Assembly: GCA_937892735.1 (NCBI GenBank)
Contig: CALBGL010000133.1
Location: 1-12,009, forward strand
DNA from: an uncultured Clostridia bacterium
Lineage (GTDB): Bacteria; Bacillota; Clostridia; Lachnospirales; Bianqueaceae
DNA: 12,009 nucleotides
Reading direction: 5' to 3'
The notes beneath the pieces are model-generated. The model did not search any database. It saw only the letters and a list, made by a program, of their open reading frames with translations, and was not told the DNA's origin. Positions 6,071 through 11,915 of this stretch are shown one piece after another (position 1 is the stretch's first letter; each line of letters begins with the position of its first letter). Both the position numbers and the translations under genes were made by a program.

Positions 6071-6889
6071 TTATCGCAGCATCCACTCCAACGAGGGGAG
6101 ATATGCGTCCCCTATCTTAAAGTCTTGGGTATGCTGATACATTGTGACCAAATAGGGTTTCTTGTCCGTATAGATATGTTGTATATAGATCTCATTCACG
6201 ATGACACCTCTGGCAATCTGATGAAATCCCGGTCGTTTTCCCTTGATTATGTCTTCAAAGTCCTGGGAGAAACCGTAGAGTCTTCGGGTGTATTTCTTGG
6301 ATGCGTACCGCTCCTCACCAGGCTGATAACATCGAACCTCAAACTCTCTGTTTCGAGAAAGTATGCAGATGAGATGGCTGACCTGGATGAAATCTCCACA
6401 TGCTTCCTCAGAGTACACCGGGATCTGGCGCGGAAAACGCATGACTCCCTTCCCATTTTCCGTTGTCATCCGAAGCATGATTCGCAAACAATTTTGCAGT
6501 CTCTCTTCCGATTGGTTCTTCTCGAAAAATTCCACAATCCCATATTCTCGCACCAGATATCGTTCCAAAGATTTGGATCTTCCCCATATCCAGATGACCG
6601 GCGCTTCTATGAGCCTGTGTTTTTGATGAATGGCTTCCAAAATGCATAAATACTCTGTTACGGCATGAGGAGTTGTTTCCAGATCCAAAATATACAGATC
6701 AAAGGCCCTCTCCGTTACAGATCGAACCGCATGCTCCGGATTCAATTCCCAGGAAATATGAAACATAGCAAAGATCTCTTGCGTCGAAGAAGGTCTGTCT
6801 CCTCTGCGTAACCCCCACAACAGATCCGCCAACTTCTCGGCTTCTCCTTCCCGCTTCTCGAAATAAAAGATATGGATTGGCGTCCTCAT
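6071..6889 (-). CDS. LytTR-type response regulator-like protein with degenerate receiver (272 aa)
   Basis: The start at 6889 follows AGGAGG six bases upstream. In-frame ATGs further upstream overlap the promoter's -35 and -10, so they cannot be used. Residues 1-140 resemble a CheY-like receiver: beta1 IHIFYFEK, Asp69 in LYILDLE as the likely phospho-acceptor, and Lys124 in FFEKN. The usual acidic pair after beta1 is missing and the beta4 Ser/Thr position is unclear (VIWIWG), so phosphorylation is doubtful. Residues about 165-270 look like a LytTR DNA-binding domain (LICILSRNREFEVRCY, then GFHQIARGVIVNEIYI, the family's 'F-x-RIHRS-x-xVN-x-x-xI'). No histidine kinase gene is in view. It lies upstream of, and in the same direction as, the exported-protein operon, which it may control. 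Confidence 0.75.
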   Translation of the reverse strand: MRTPIHIFYFEKREGEAEKLADLLWGLRRGDRPSSTQEIFAMFHISWELNPEHAVRSVTERAFDLYILDLETTPHAVTEYLCILEAIHQKHRLIEAPVIWIWGRSKSLERYLVREYGIVEFFEKNQSEERLQNCLRIMLRMTTENGKGVMRFPRQIPVYSEEACGDFIQVSHLICILSRNREFEVRCYQPGEERYASKKYTRRLYGFSQDFEDIIKGKRPGFHQIARGVIVNEIYIQHIYTDKKPYLVTMYQHTQDFKIGDAYLPSLEWMLR

Positions 6890-6932
6890 CCTCCCCCTCC
6901 TCTCTTCTACTGTATATCCCGCGTTTTTTATT

Positions 6933-6961
6933 ATCATACACGATTTCATATATTCTGTCAA
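6933..6961 (-). promoter_or_regulatory. SigA promoter of the LytTR gene
   Basis: On the minus strand TTGACA (6961-6956) and TATGAT (6938-6933) are exactly 17 bases apart. The start would be near 6926, leaving a leader of about 37 bases with the AGGAGG site. This fixes the gene start at 6889. Confidence 0.85.
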
Positions 6962-7023
6962 GATGCATAATAAATTCCGTGTATATATTTATTTTTCATG
7001 AACTTTGTTTGCATTCCGGCTTC

Positions 7024-7070
7024 ATTCTCCTTAGAAAGAAATAGAAAATTTTCGGAGAATATGATACAAT
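7024..7070 (+). promoter_or_regulatory. Upstream exoA promoter with dyad over the -35 region
   Basis: An extended -10, TGATACAAT (7062-7070), ends a stretch in which ATTCTCC (7024-7030) and GGAGAAT (7054-7060) form a 7-bp inverted repeat. There is no good -35 (TAGAAA at 17 bases). The dyad covers the place where polymerase would bind, so it may be an operator. Confidence 0.5.
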
Positions 7071-7119
7071 AGGCGTAGCATAACAGCTTCCTGTAATTAT
7101 AGGGGCTGAGCCACGCCGC

Positions 7120-7147
7120 GAGTTGGCCGCCAATGGGCGTCCAACTC
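7120..7147 (+). promoter_or_regulatory. GC-rich hairpin in the exoA leader
   Basis: GAGTTGG (7120-7126) pairs with CCAACTC (7141-7147), then after one mismatch CGCC pairs with GGCG around an AATG tetraloop. It lies between the two exoA promoters, so only the longer transcript would carry it. No T-run follows, so it is not an intrinsic terminator. I could not match it to a riboswitch class. Confidence 0.6.
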
Positions 7148-7153
7148 CCAAAG

Positions 7154-7175
7154 ACGATTGTGTTTATGATACAAT
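7154..7175 (+). promoter_or_regulatory. Proximal exoA promoter (extended -10)
   Basis: TGATACAAT at 7167-7175 is an extended -10, with no convincing -35. Start near 7182 gives a leader of about 40 bases. The 12-mer ATGATACAATAG here (7166-7177) is repeated exactly at 7061-7072. The flanking ATTGT/ACAAT is a small inverted repeat. Confidence 0.55.
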
Positions 7176-7222
7176 AGATAAGAATTTTCCATACTATAAA
7201 AACCAGAAAGGATTACAACGAT

Positions 7223-7978
7223 ATGCAAAAACTCATTTCCTGGAATGTCAACGGCCTGCGAGCTTGCGCGCAAAAGGGCTTTATGGATTTCTTCGATCAG
7301 GCGGACGCGGACATCTTCTGCCTGCAGGAAACCAAACTGCAGGAAGGACAGTTTACATGGCCCAGAAAGCAGTATCACGACTACTGGAACTATGCGCAGA
7401 AAAAAGGATACTCAGGTACCGCTGTCTTTTCGAAATCAGAACCTCTGTCTGTTTCACAAGGAATCGATATCGAGGAGCATGACCAGGAGGGTCGTGTGCT
7501 CACATTGGAATACCCTGATTTTTACCTGGTCAACGTGTATACGCCGAATTCACAACGAGATCTTCTGCGTCTGGATTACCGCATGCACTGGGAAGACGCC
7601 TTTCGTGCCTATCTGCTGCAACTGAAAACATATAAGCCTGTGATCGTATGCGGCGATATGAATGTGGCGCATCGGGAAATTGACTTAAAGAATCCAAAGA
7701 CCAATCATCATAACGCGGGATTTACCGATGAGGAGCGAAATAAGTTCTCCCAACTTCTGGCCTCTGGTTTCATTGATACATTCCGCCACTTCTATCCCGA
7801 TCTGACCGGCGCCTATTCCTGGTGGTCCTATATGTTCCATGCGCGCGAGAAAAACGCGGGGTGGCGCATCGACTATTTCCTAGTTTCCGAAGAACTTAGG
7901 CCCCGTTTGCAGGACACCCGCATCCGTTCCGATATTTACGGTTCCGATCATTGCCCCGTGGAATTGATTCTTGATTAA
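7223..7978 (+). CDS. exoA: Exodeoxyribonuclease III / class II AP endonuclease (251 aa)
   Basis: This is a full-length member of the ExoIII/APE1 family of the endonuclease-exonuclease-phosphatase fold. All catalytic motifs are in order: WNVNG (Asn8), LQETK (Glu36, Mg2+ ligand), YTPNS (Tyr106), GDMNVAH (Asp145/Asn147), WRIDYF (Asp217) and the terminal SDHCPV (Asp242/His243). It cuts the backbone 5' to abasic sites and removes 3' blocking groups during base excision repair in the cytoplasm. The ribosome site AAAGGA sits eight bases before the ATG. The gene is monocistronic, with two promoter-like elements upstream and the 63-bp repeat array starting only six bases after its stop. Length is normal for the bacterial ExoA/Xth branch. 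Confidence 0.95.
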   Translation: MQKLISWNVNGLRACAQKGFMDFFDQADADIFCLQETKLQEGQFTWPRKQYHDYWNYAQKKGYSGTAVFSKSEPLSVSQGIDIEEHDQEGRVLTLEYPDFYLVNVYTPNSQRDLLRLDYRMHWEDAFRAYLLQLKTYKPVIVCGDMNVAHREIDLKNPKTNHHNAGFTDEERNKFSQLLASGFIDTFRHFYPDLTGAYSWWSYMFHAREKNAGWRIDYFLVSEELRPRLQDTRIRSDIYGSDHCPVELILD

Positions 7979-7984
7979 AATATT

Positions 7985-8288
7985 CCCATTACTCCACGCG
8001 CGTTGTAACATTTCCGACGGGAGTGTAATGAGAAAACCCGCCTTTTTCCCATTACTCCACGTGCGCTGTAACATTTCCAATGGGGTTGTAATGAGAAAAA
8101 CTTCCTTTTTCCCATTACTCCACGCGCGCTGTAATATTTCCGACGGGAGTGTAATGAGAAAACCCGCCTTTTTCCCATTACTCCACGCGCGCTGTAACAT
8201 TTCCGACGGGAATGTAATGAGAAAACCCGCCTTTTTCCCATTACTCCACGCGCGTTGTAACATTTCCGGCGGGAGTGTAATGAGAAAA
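7985..8288. repeat. Five tandem copies of a 63-bp repeat
   Basis: Units begin with CCCATTACTCCACG at 7985, 8048, 8111, 8174 and 8237; the period is exactly 63 and the last copy stops after 52 bases. Copy 2 is the most divergent. Each unit has CATTAC-TCC pairing with GGA-(2-base bulge)-GTAATG. Changes between copies fall in the bulge or loop, or keep G-U pairs (GGGG for GGGA in copy 2), so the stem persists. Copies 1, 3 and 4 also have CGGG/CCCG followed by CCTTTTT, a terminator-like ending in competition with the first stem. Because 63 is a multiple of three, open frames with 21-residue repeats run through both strands, but none has a ribosome site or ordinary start. I take it as non-coding. 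Confidence 0.9.
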
Positions 8289-8300
8289 TCGCTGTATAAC

Positions 8301-8395
8301 AAAAGAGCTGTCCCGCTCAGGTGACTTTCTTCTAAGCAGACAATAACATTTGTCGCCGAGAAGGAAGCGCGTCTCTATGCGCGACAGCTCCTTTT
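8301..8395. other. 95-bp element bounded by a 12-bp inverted repeat; large terminator or MITE-like remnant
   Basis: AAAAGAGCTGTC (8301-8312) pairs with GACAGCTC-C-TTTT (8383-8395) past one bulged C. Inside, CTC-A-GGTGAC (8316-8325) pairs with GTCGCCGAG (8352-8360), and GCGC/GCGC (8367-8370, 8379-8382) may form a third stem, giving a three-way junction. The A and T runs at the ends would make it terminate from either side, between exoA and the convergent gene at 8421. Its size and branched inside are larger than a normal terminator. There is no transposase or target duplication that I can see. Confidence 0.55.
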
Positions 8396-8420
8396 CATAA
8401 GAAACCGACTCAGATCCTAT

Positions 8421-8818
8421 TTATTCCGCAGCCTTCTGTATACAGGAGATTGCGTTCAGACTTCTGGGATATCCGATGTATGGAAGACACTGAGAAACGA
8501 CTTTCACCAGATAAGCCTGATCGTTACCTAGGTTCATATTCCCCTTCGCGCGTGCCGTAAGCTGCGGCTCACATCCACCCTGTGCCGCCAGGAAACAAAA
8601 CGTAATCAGTTCCCGCTGTGCAAGCGTAAGTCCGGTGCGGGTATAGAAATCCCCGAAACAGTTCGCGGCGAACCAGCGATTGATATGTCCGTTTTTCCAA
8701 GCTTCATCAGCGGATTCAGGTAAGACTTGCCGATAAAATACTGTGCAAAGGCGTCATTCGGAAAACCAATGCCAAAAACATTCACTTTTTCAAACTCTGT
8801 ATACTCTGAATATCTCAT
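8421..8818 (-). pseudogene. Carboxymuconolactone decarboxylase (AhpD-like) family gene, frameshifted
   Basis: From the ATG at 8818 (AGGAAGGA just upstream) the frame reads MRYSEYTEFEKVNVFGIGFP through YFIGKSYLNPL, then leaves the family sequence at about 8709. In the next frame it continues without a stop as DEAWKNGHINRWFAANCFGD, then TRTGLTLAQRELITFCFLAAQ, GGCEPQLTARAKGN and SQCLPYIGYPRSLNA to a TAA at 8421-8423. The whole is 398 bases, so loss of one base explains it; repaired, it would be 132 residues, a normal size. The family includes disulfide/peroxide-handling AhpD-like proteins and decarboxylases. This copy lacks the family's usual His in the helix after GGCEPQ (TARAKGN rather than TAHxKGN, from memory). 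Either a recent pseudogene or a sequencing error; the promoter is intact. Confidence 0.75.
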
Positions 8819-8884
8819 CGAAATCCTTCCTTTCCCAGTTTACCTCGTATCGCGGCTCTATCACTTATACCAAGCCGTATTTTT

Positions 8885-8922
8885 AGTATACCCTTATAAG
8901 CACTTCTTGTAAAATGCTTATA
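8885..8922 (-). promoter_or_regulatory. Promoter and operator-like dyad of the decarboxylase-family gene
   Basis: On the minus strand TTTACA (8913-8908) and TATACT (8890-8885) are 17 bases apart, a good SigA promoter. TATAAGCA (8895-8902) and TGCTTATA (8915-8922) form a perfect 8-bp inverted repeat with a 12-base spacer, so half-sites are centred 20 bp apart on one DNA face and straddle the -35. This suits a dimeric repressor such as MarR, HxlR or TetR type. Confidence 0.7.
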
Positions 8923-9007
8923 TTTCATCATAGAGTATGCTTTTTTCGTATTTCTCCCTGCAGAGCCGCTGTTCAAAAAATAGAATGCATTTTGTTTTCG
9001 CTGAATA

Positions 9008-9013
9008 TACAAT
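9008..9013 (+). promoter_or_regulatory. Possible -10 for the PF06541 gene
   Basis: TACAAT lies 29 bases before the ATG at 9042, with only a weak TGCATT at 16 bases upstream as -35. Placement is right for a short leader carrying GGGAG (9031-9035). Low certainty. Confidence 0.3.
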
Positions 9014-9041
9014 AGCAAGAGCGCTTTATCGGGAGTCTTCT

Positions 9042-9698
9042 ATGAAACAGACACACACGAACCTTGATCTTTCCTATTCTTCCATCTTCTGGCTGTTTAT
9101 GCTCGGCAGTATTCTGGGATATCTTTTGGAAGGATTCTGGTGCATCCTGACTAAGGGGCATTGGGAACATCATGCCGCCACACTGTGGGGCCCATTCTGC
9201 ATCATATATGGCATTGCTGCCATCGTCCTCTATATCACAGCTTATTACATTCAAAAACAACGCGTATGGGTCCAGCTGGGACTGTTGATGGGCGTTGGCG
9301 TCCTGATTGAATACACGGCCAGTCTCCTGCAGGAAGTCTTCTTGGGCTCCACTTCCTGGGATTATAGTCACCACTACTTTAATATAGGAGGGCGCGTCAG
9401 CCTGCGCATGGCAATTCTCTGGGGATTTCTGGGTTTTTTGTTCCTTCGGTTTCTCTTTGCTCCTCTGACCGATCTCTTACAGCATATGAAAGGCCGAGGA
9501 TGGCATATCGTTTGTGGATGCCTATCCCTGTGGATGGGAATCAATCTTTTATTTACCGGGGCCGCCGTCCTCCGATGGCAGCGCCGTCTTGACGGTATCC
9601 CCGCCACCAGTCCTATCGAAAGCTACCTGGACAGAACTTATTACGATGAGGTCATGTCCCAGCTTTTTCCCAATATGCTGCAGTTTCTGGCCGACTAG
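9042..9698 (+). CDS. PF06541 'putative ABC transporter permease' membrane protein (218 aa)
   Basis: The start at 9042 follows GGGAG six bases upstream; an in-frame ATG at 8937 has no ribosome site and would add 35 non-hydrophobic residues. The N-terminus, FWLFMLGSILGYLLEGFWC followed by TKGHWEHHAATLWGPFCIIYG, is the family signature (S-x-x-GY-x-x-E-x-x-x-C, then GP-x-C-x-IYG). There are about five to six membrane helices. In the middle, EYTASLLQEVFLGSTSWDYS and FNIGGRVSLRMAILWGF also fit the family, in which 'W-DYS', 'N-x-x-GR' and 'L-x-x-W-x-x-x-G' are conserved. The biochemical role of this family is not established despite its name; no ABC ATPase or binding protein is adjacent. It is divergent from the decarboxylase pseudogene and convergent with trpB, 29 bases apart. 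Confidence 0.85.
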   Translation: MKQTHTNLDLSYSSIFWLFMLGSILGYLLEGFWCILTKGHWEHHAATLWGPFCIIYGIAAIVLYITAYYIQKQRVWVQLGLLMGVGVLIEYTASLLQEVFLGSTSWDYSHHYFNIGGRVSLRMAILWGFLGFLFLRFLFAPLTDLLQHMKGRGWHIVCGCLSLWMGINLLFTGAAVLRWQRRLDGIPATSPIESYLDRTYYDEVMSQLFPNMLQFLAD

Positions 9699-9727
9699 GA
9701 AATACCCAGCCGACCAGACCATACAGA

Positions 9728-10957
9728 TCATAATTTTAGATCTTCTCCATATCCATAATGCTCAATCACATAGTCCATATCCTTGTCTCCGCGTCCGGAC
9801 AGATTCACCAGAATACTGCCAAACTTGCCCTCTCGCGCGCAACGCATGGCGTAAGCAACAGCGTGTGAGCTCTCCAGTGCCGGAATGATGCCTTCATAAC
9901 GAGACAGGGCGAAGAAGGCTTCCATCGCTTCTTGATCATCCACGGTATCGTACTGCGTACGTCCCATATCTTTCAGGTAGGCATGTTCCGGGCCAGTCGC
10001 GGGATAATCCAGACCGGACGCCACCGAATACACCGGCAGCGGCTCTCCCTGGTCATCCTGCAGCAGATAACTCTCAAACCCGTGGAGAACACCCTTCTTG
10101 CCAAACGTCATGGACGCGGCATGATCTCCTACTCCACTGCCCCGTCCCAGCGGCTCCACTCCGATGATCTCCACCGGATCCGCCAAGAAGGGGACAAACA
10201 TGCCGATCGAATTGGATCCACCACCCACACAGGCACAGACGGCATCGGGCAGATGACCTGTCATCTGTATGAACTGCTCTCTGGCCTCCTCGCCGACAAC
10301 AATCTGAAAATCACGAACCATCAACGGAAACGGATGGGGGCCTACCGCGGAACCGATACAATAGATCGCATCCTGATATTCTTTCATATACGCGTCGAAT
10401 GCCGCATCTACCGCCTCCTTCAGCGTCTTAAGTCCATGTGTGACAGGAATGACCCGAGCGCCCAGAATTTTCATCCGCGCCACATTGGGCGCCTGCTTCG
10501 CGATGTCTACCTCGCCCATATAGATATCGCATTCCAGACCAAAATACGCGGCGGCCGTCGCCAGCGCCACGCCATGCTGTCCCGCGCCGGTTTCCGCGAT
10601 CAGCTTTTTCTTCCCCATAAACTTGGCCAAAAGTCCTTCTCCCATACAATGATTCAGCTTATGCGCCCCTGTATGATTCAAGTCCTCCCGCTTCAGGTAA
10701 ATCTGTGTCGTCCCCAGTAGATTGGACAGCCTCTCACAGTGGTATACTGGCGTCGGACGACCCTGAAATTCCCGGCGAATCCGACGCAGTTCATTGATAA
10801 ATTGCGCAGATTGACTGATTCTCTTATATGCCTGTTCAATCTCCTGAAAAGCAGGAACCAGTTTTTCCGGCAGATAGGATCCGCCATAGGGCCCAAAATA
10901 CCCCTTCGCATCCGGCTGTTCTTTCAAATAGTTATCGTATATCGCATATTTATTCAT
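9728..10957 (-). CDS. trpB: Tryptophan synthase beta chain, stand-alone (409 aa)
   Basis: This is a complete PLP enzyme: it joins indole and L-serine to make L-tryptophan. The PLP lysine is Lys100 in HTGAHK, the catalytic acid is Glu122 in AETGAGQHG, the phosphate loop is GGGSN at 245-249, and the pyridine-nitrogen serine lies in NLSGRGDKD (Ser387). The motif reads HTGAHKLNHCMGE where the trpA-paired enzyme usually has HTGAHKINNALGQ, and residues 266-279 read GVEPLGRGSGVGDH rather than the usual GVEAAG form. I recall this variant from beta chains encoded away from trpA. No other trp gene is in the window, so indole salvage is a fair inference. GGGAGG lies seven bases before the ATG. No terminator is evident before the convergent gene. 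Confidence 0.93.
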   Translation of the reverse strand: MNKYAIYDNYLKEQPDAKGYFGPYGGSYLPEKLVPAFQEIEQAYKRISQSAQFINELRRIRREFQGRPTPVYHCERLSNLLGTTQIYLKREDLNHTGAHKLNHCMGEGLLAKFMGKKKLIAETGAGQHGVALATAAAYFGLECDIYMGEVDIAKQAPNVARMKILGARVIPVTHGLKTLKEAVDAAFDAYMKEYQDAIYCIGSAVGPHPFPLMVRDFQIVVGEEAREQFIQMTGHLPDAVCACVGGGSNSIGMFVPFLADPVEIIGVEPLGRGSGVGDHAASMTFGKKGVLHGFESYLLQDDQGEPLPVYSVASGLDYPATGPEHAYLKDMGRTQYDTVDDQEAMEAFFALSRYEGIIPALESSHAVAYAMRCAREGKFGSILVNLSGRGDKDMDYVIEHYGYGEDLKL

Positions 10958-10989
10958 TCTTGAACCTCCCTATGCATTTGATTCTCTTT

Positions 10990-11018
10990 ATCATATCATA
11001 AAAATACGAACAGAGCAA
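10990..11018 (-). promoter_or_regulatory. Promoter of trpB
   Basis: On the minus strand TTGCTC (11018-11013) and TATGAT (10995-10990) are 17 bases apart; a second TATGAT overlaps upstream (11000-10995). I see no T-box, trp leader peptide or attenuator in the short leader (about 30 bases), so Trp-controlled attenuation is unlikely here. Confidence 0.6.
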
Positions 11019-11066
11019 CCTTTACTTTCCCTAAGTGGGCAAAAATGCCATCTCCCGCCAGTTCTA

Positions 11067-11096
11067 TTGACATCTTTCTGTCCATAACGATATAAT
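11067..11096 (+). promoter_or_regulatory. Promoter of the membrane-tethered HTH gene
   Basis: TTGACA (11067-11072) and TATAAT (11091-11096) are both perfect consensus hexamers, with an 18-base spacer. The start would be near 11103, leaving a leader of about 30 bases. Confidence 0.85.
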
Positions 11097-11133
11097 AGAA
11101 TCAGAAAAAGATTATAGAAAGGAAGTGATCCTT

Positions 11134-11859
11134 ATGACACTACGTGAATTTTGTCGTGAGAGCGGCCTCTCCAAACGGATGGTACGGTCTTTTATCCGTA
11201 AGGGTCGCATTCAGCCAAAGCGCTCGGGCTTTCGGTATGATTTTACGCTTACCGACATGCAGCGGGCCTATGCGAATTCCGTTCCATCGGAAGATTCTCT
11301 GGAACCTGTAAGGCCCATTGAACCTTTATATGCATCTCAGGCCAGAACGGCAGCTTCTTCTGCATCGCCGGCGCCCGGTCAGAAAAACGATCATCTCACG
11401 TCCGAAGAGCGCGTCATGAAAAACGTGCGATCTCAAACCTCTTTCCGCCATTTGAAGTATGGGCTGATTATCGCGGCCATTTTGCTTCTGATCGGTTTAT
11501 TCGTATGGACAAATTTCCGCACGATAACCCGTGATTTCACCGTATCAGAAGGAACGCTCGTCCTAAGTAATATGAAACCCAATCATGGTTCTTATTATAA
11601 GCTGACACAATCCGGAGACGAACTGCCGCAGACATTCTATGTCCGGTCTGACTTGGATATTCCTTTGGATGAAAACGGAGAATATCATTTCTCGCAGGTA
11701 AAGATCTCTGTACGCGTTCCCGCGCGCATCGCCCTAGAAGATCCTTCTCGGAATATAGGATCGCTTTTGAATACAGAGGTGTTGACTCACGCACAGAAAA
11801 ACAGTCTCTTCTCCACCGAGTACATGGAGTACATCTATGTAACAGAGATCACAGAATGA
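11134..11859 (+). CDS. Membrane-tethered MerR-like HTH protein (241 aa)
   Basis: The start is the ATG at 11134; GGAAGTGATC, nearly complementary to the 16S 3' end, lies upstream. A GTG at 11125 sits within that site. Residues 2-47 (TLREFCRESGLSKRMVRSFI, then RKGRIQPKRSGFRYDFTLTD) look like the first half of a MerR/excisionase HTH. Residues 48-105 are a low-complexity linker rich in Ser, Ala and Pro. One membrane helix follows (about 109-126, LIIAAILLLIGLFVW), then about 115 residues outside the cell that look beta-rich (GTLVLSNM, YYKLTQSG, QVKISVRVP). The layout (cytoplasmic HTH, helix, outer domain) recalls RodZ and CadC/ToxR, though the HTH type differs. It may be a one-component sensor or a cell-envelope protein. 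It is the only gene of its unit. Confidence 0.65.
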   Translation: MTLREFCRESGLSKRMVRSFIRKGRIQPKRSGFRYDFTLTDMQRAYANSVPSEDSLEPVRPIEPLYASQARTAASSASPAPGQKNDHLTSEERVMKNVRSQTSFRHLKYGLIIAAILLLIGLFVWTNFRTITRDFTVSEGTLVLSNMKPNHGSYYKLTQSGDELPQTFYVRSDLDIPLDENGEYHFSQVKISVRVPARIALEDPSRNIGSLLNTEVLTHAQKNSLFSTEYMEYIYVTEITE

Positions 11860-11877
11860 AAAAGCTCTCCGATACGC

Positions 11878-11914
11878 AAAAACCGTTGACGAATAGATTC
11901 GCCAGCGGTTTTTT
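11878..11914 (+). terminator. Bidirectional Rho-independent terminator
   Basis: AACCGTTGACGAA (11881-11893) pairs with TTCGCCAGCGGTT (11898-11910) apart from one A-C mismatch and one G-U pair, around a TAGA loop. T's run through 11909-11914 and A's precede the stem (11878-11880), so it serves both this gene and the convergent ABC ATPase gene. Confidence 0.85.
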
Positions 11915-11915
11915 C

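Noticed and set aside
6062..6649. Open frame of 195 codons on the plus strand opposite the LytTR gene
   Set aside because: It lies fully antisense to a gene with promoter, ribosome site and family motifs; its translation has no recognisable domain and no ribosome site precedes it.
7081..7150. Known riboswitch in the exoA leader
   Set aside because: The GC-rich hairpin does not show the conserved cores I know (for example ZTP, THF, fluoride, c-di-GMP, SAM), and there is no terminator after it.
7985..8288. CRISPR array
   Set aside because: The whole 63-bp unit is conserved, with no unique spacers, and no cas gene is near.
7880..8302. Repeat protein with 21-residue units encoded on either strand of the 63-bp array
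   Set aside because: Frames start only at TTG codons without a ribosome site, and the minus frame ends inside exoA. Openness follows from a repeat length divisible by three.
9699..9727. Terminator between the PF06541 gene and trpB
   Set aside because: Only a five-pair hairpin (CTGGG/CCTAG on the minus strand) and direct GCCGAC repeats are present, with no T-run on either strand.
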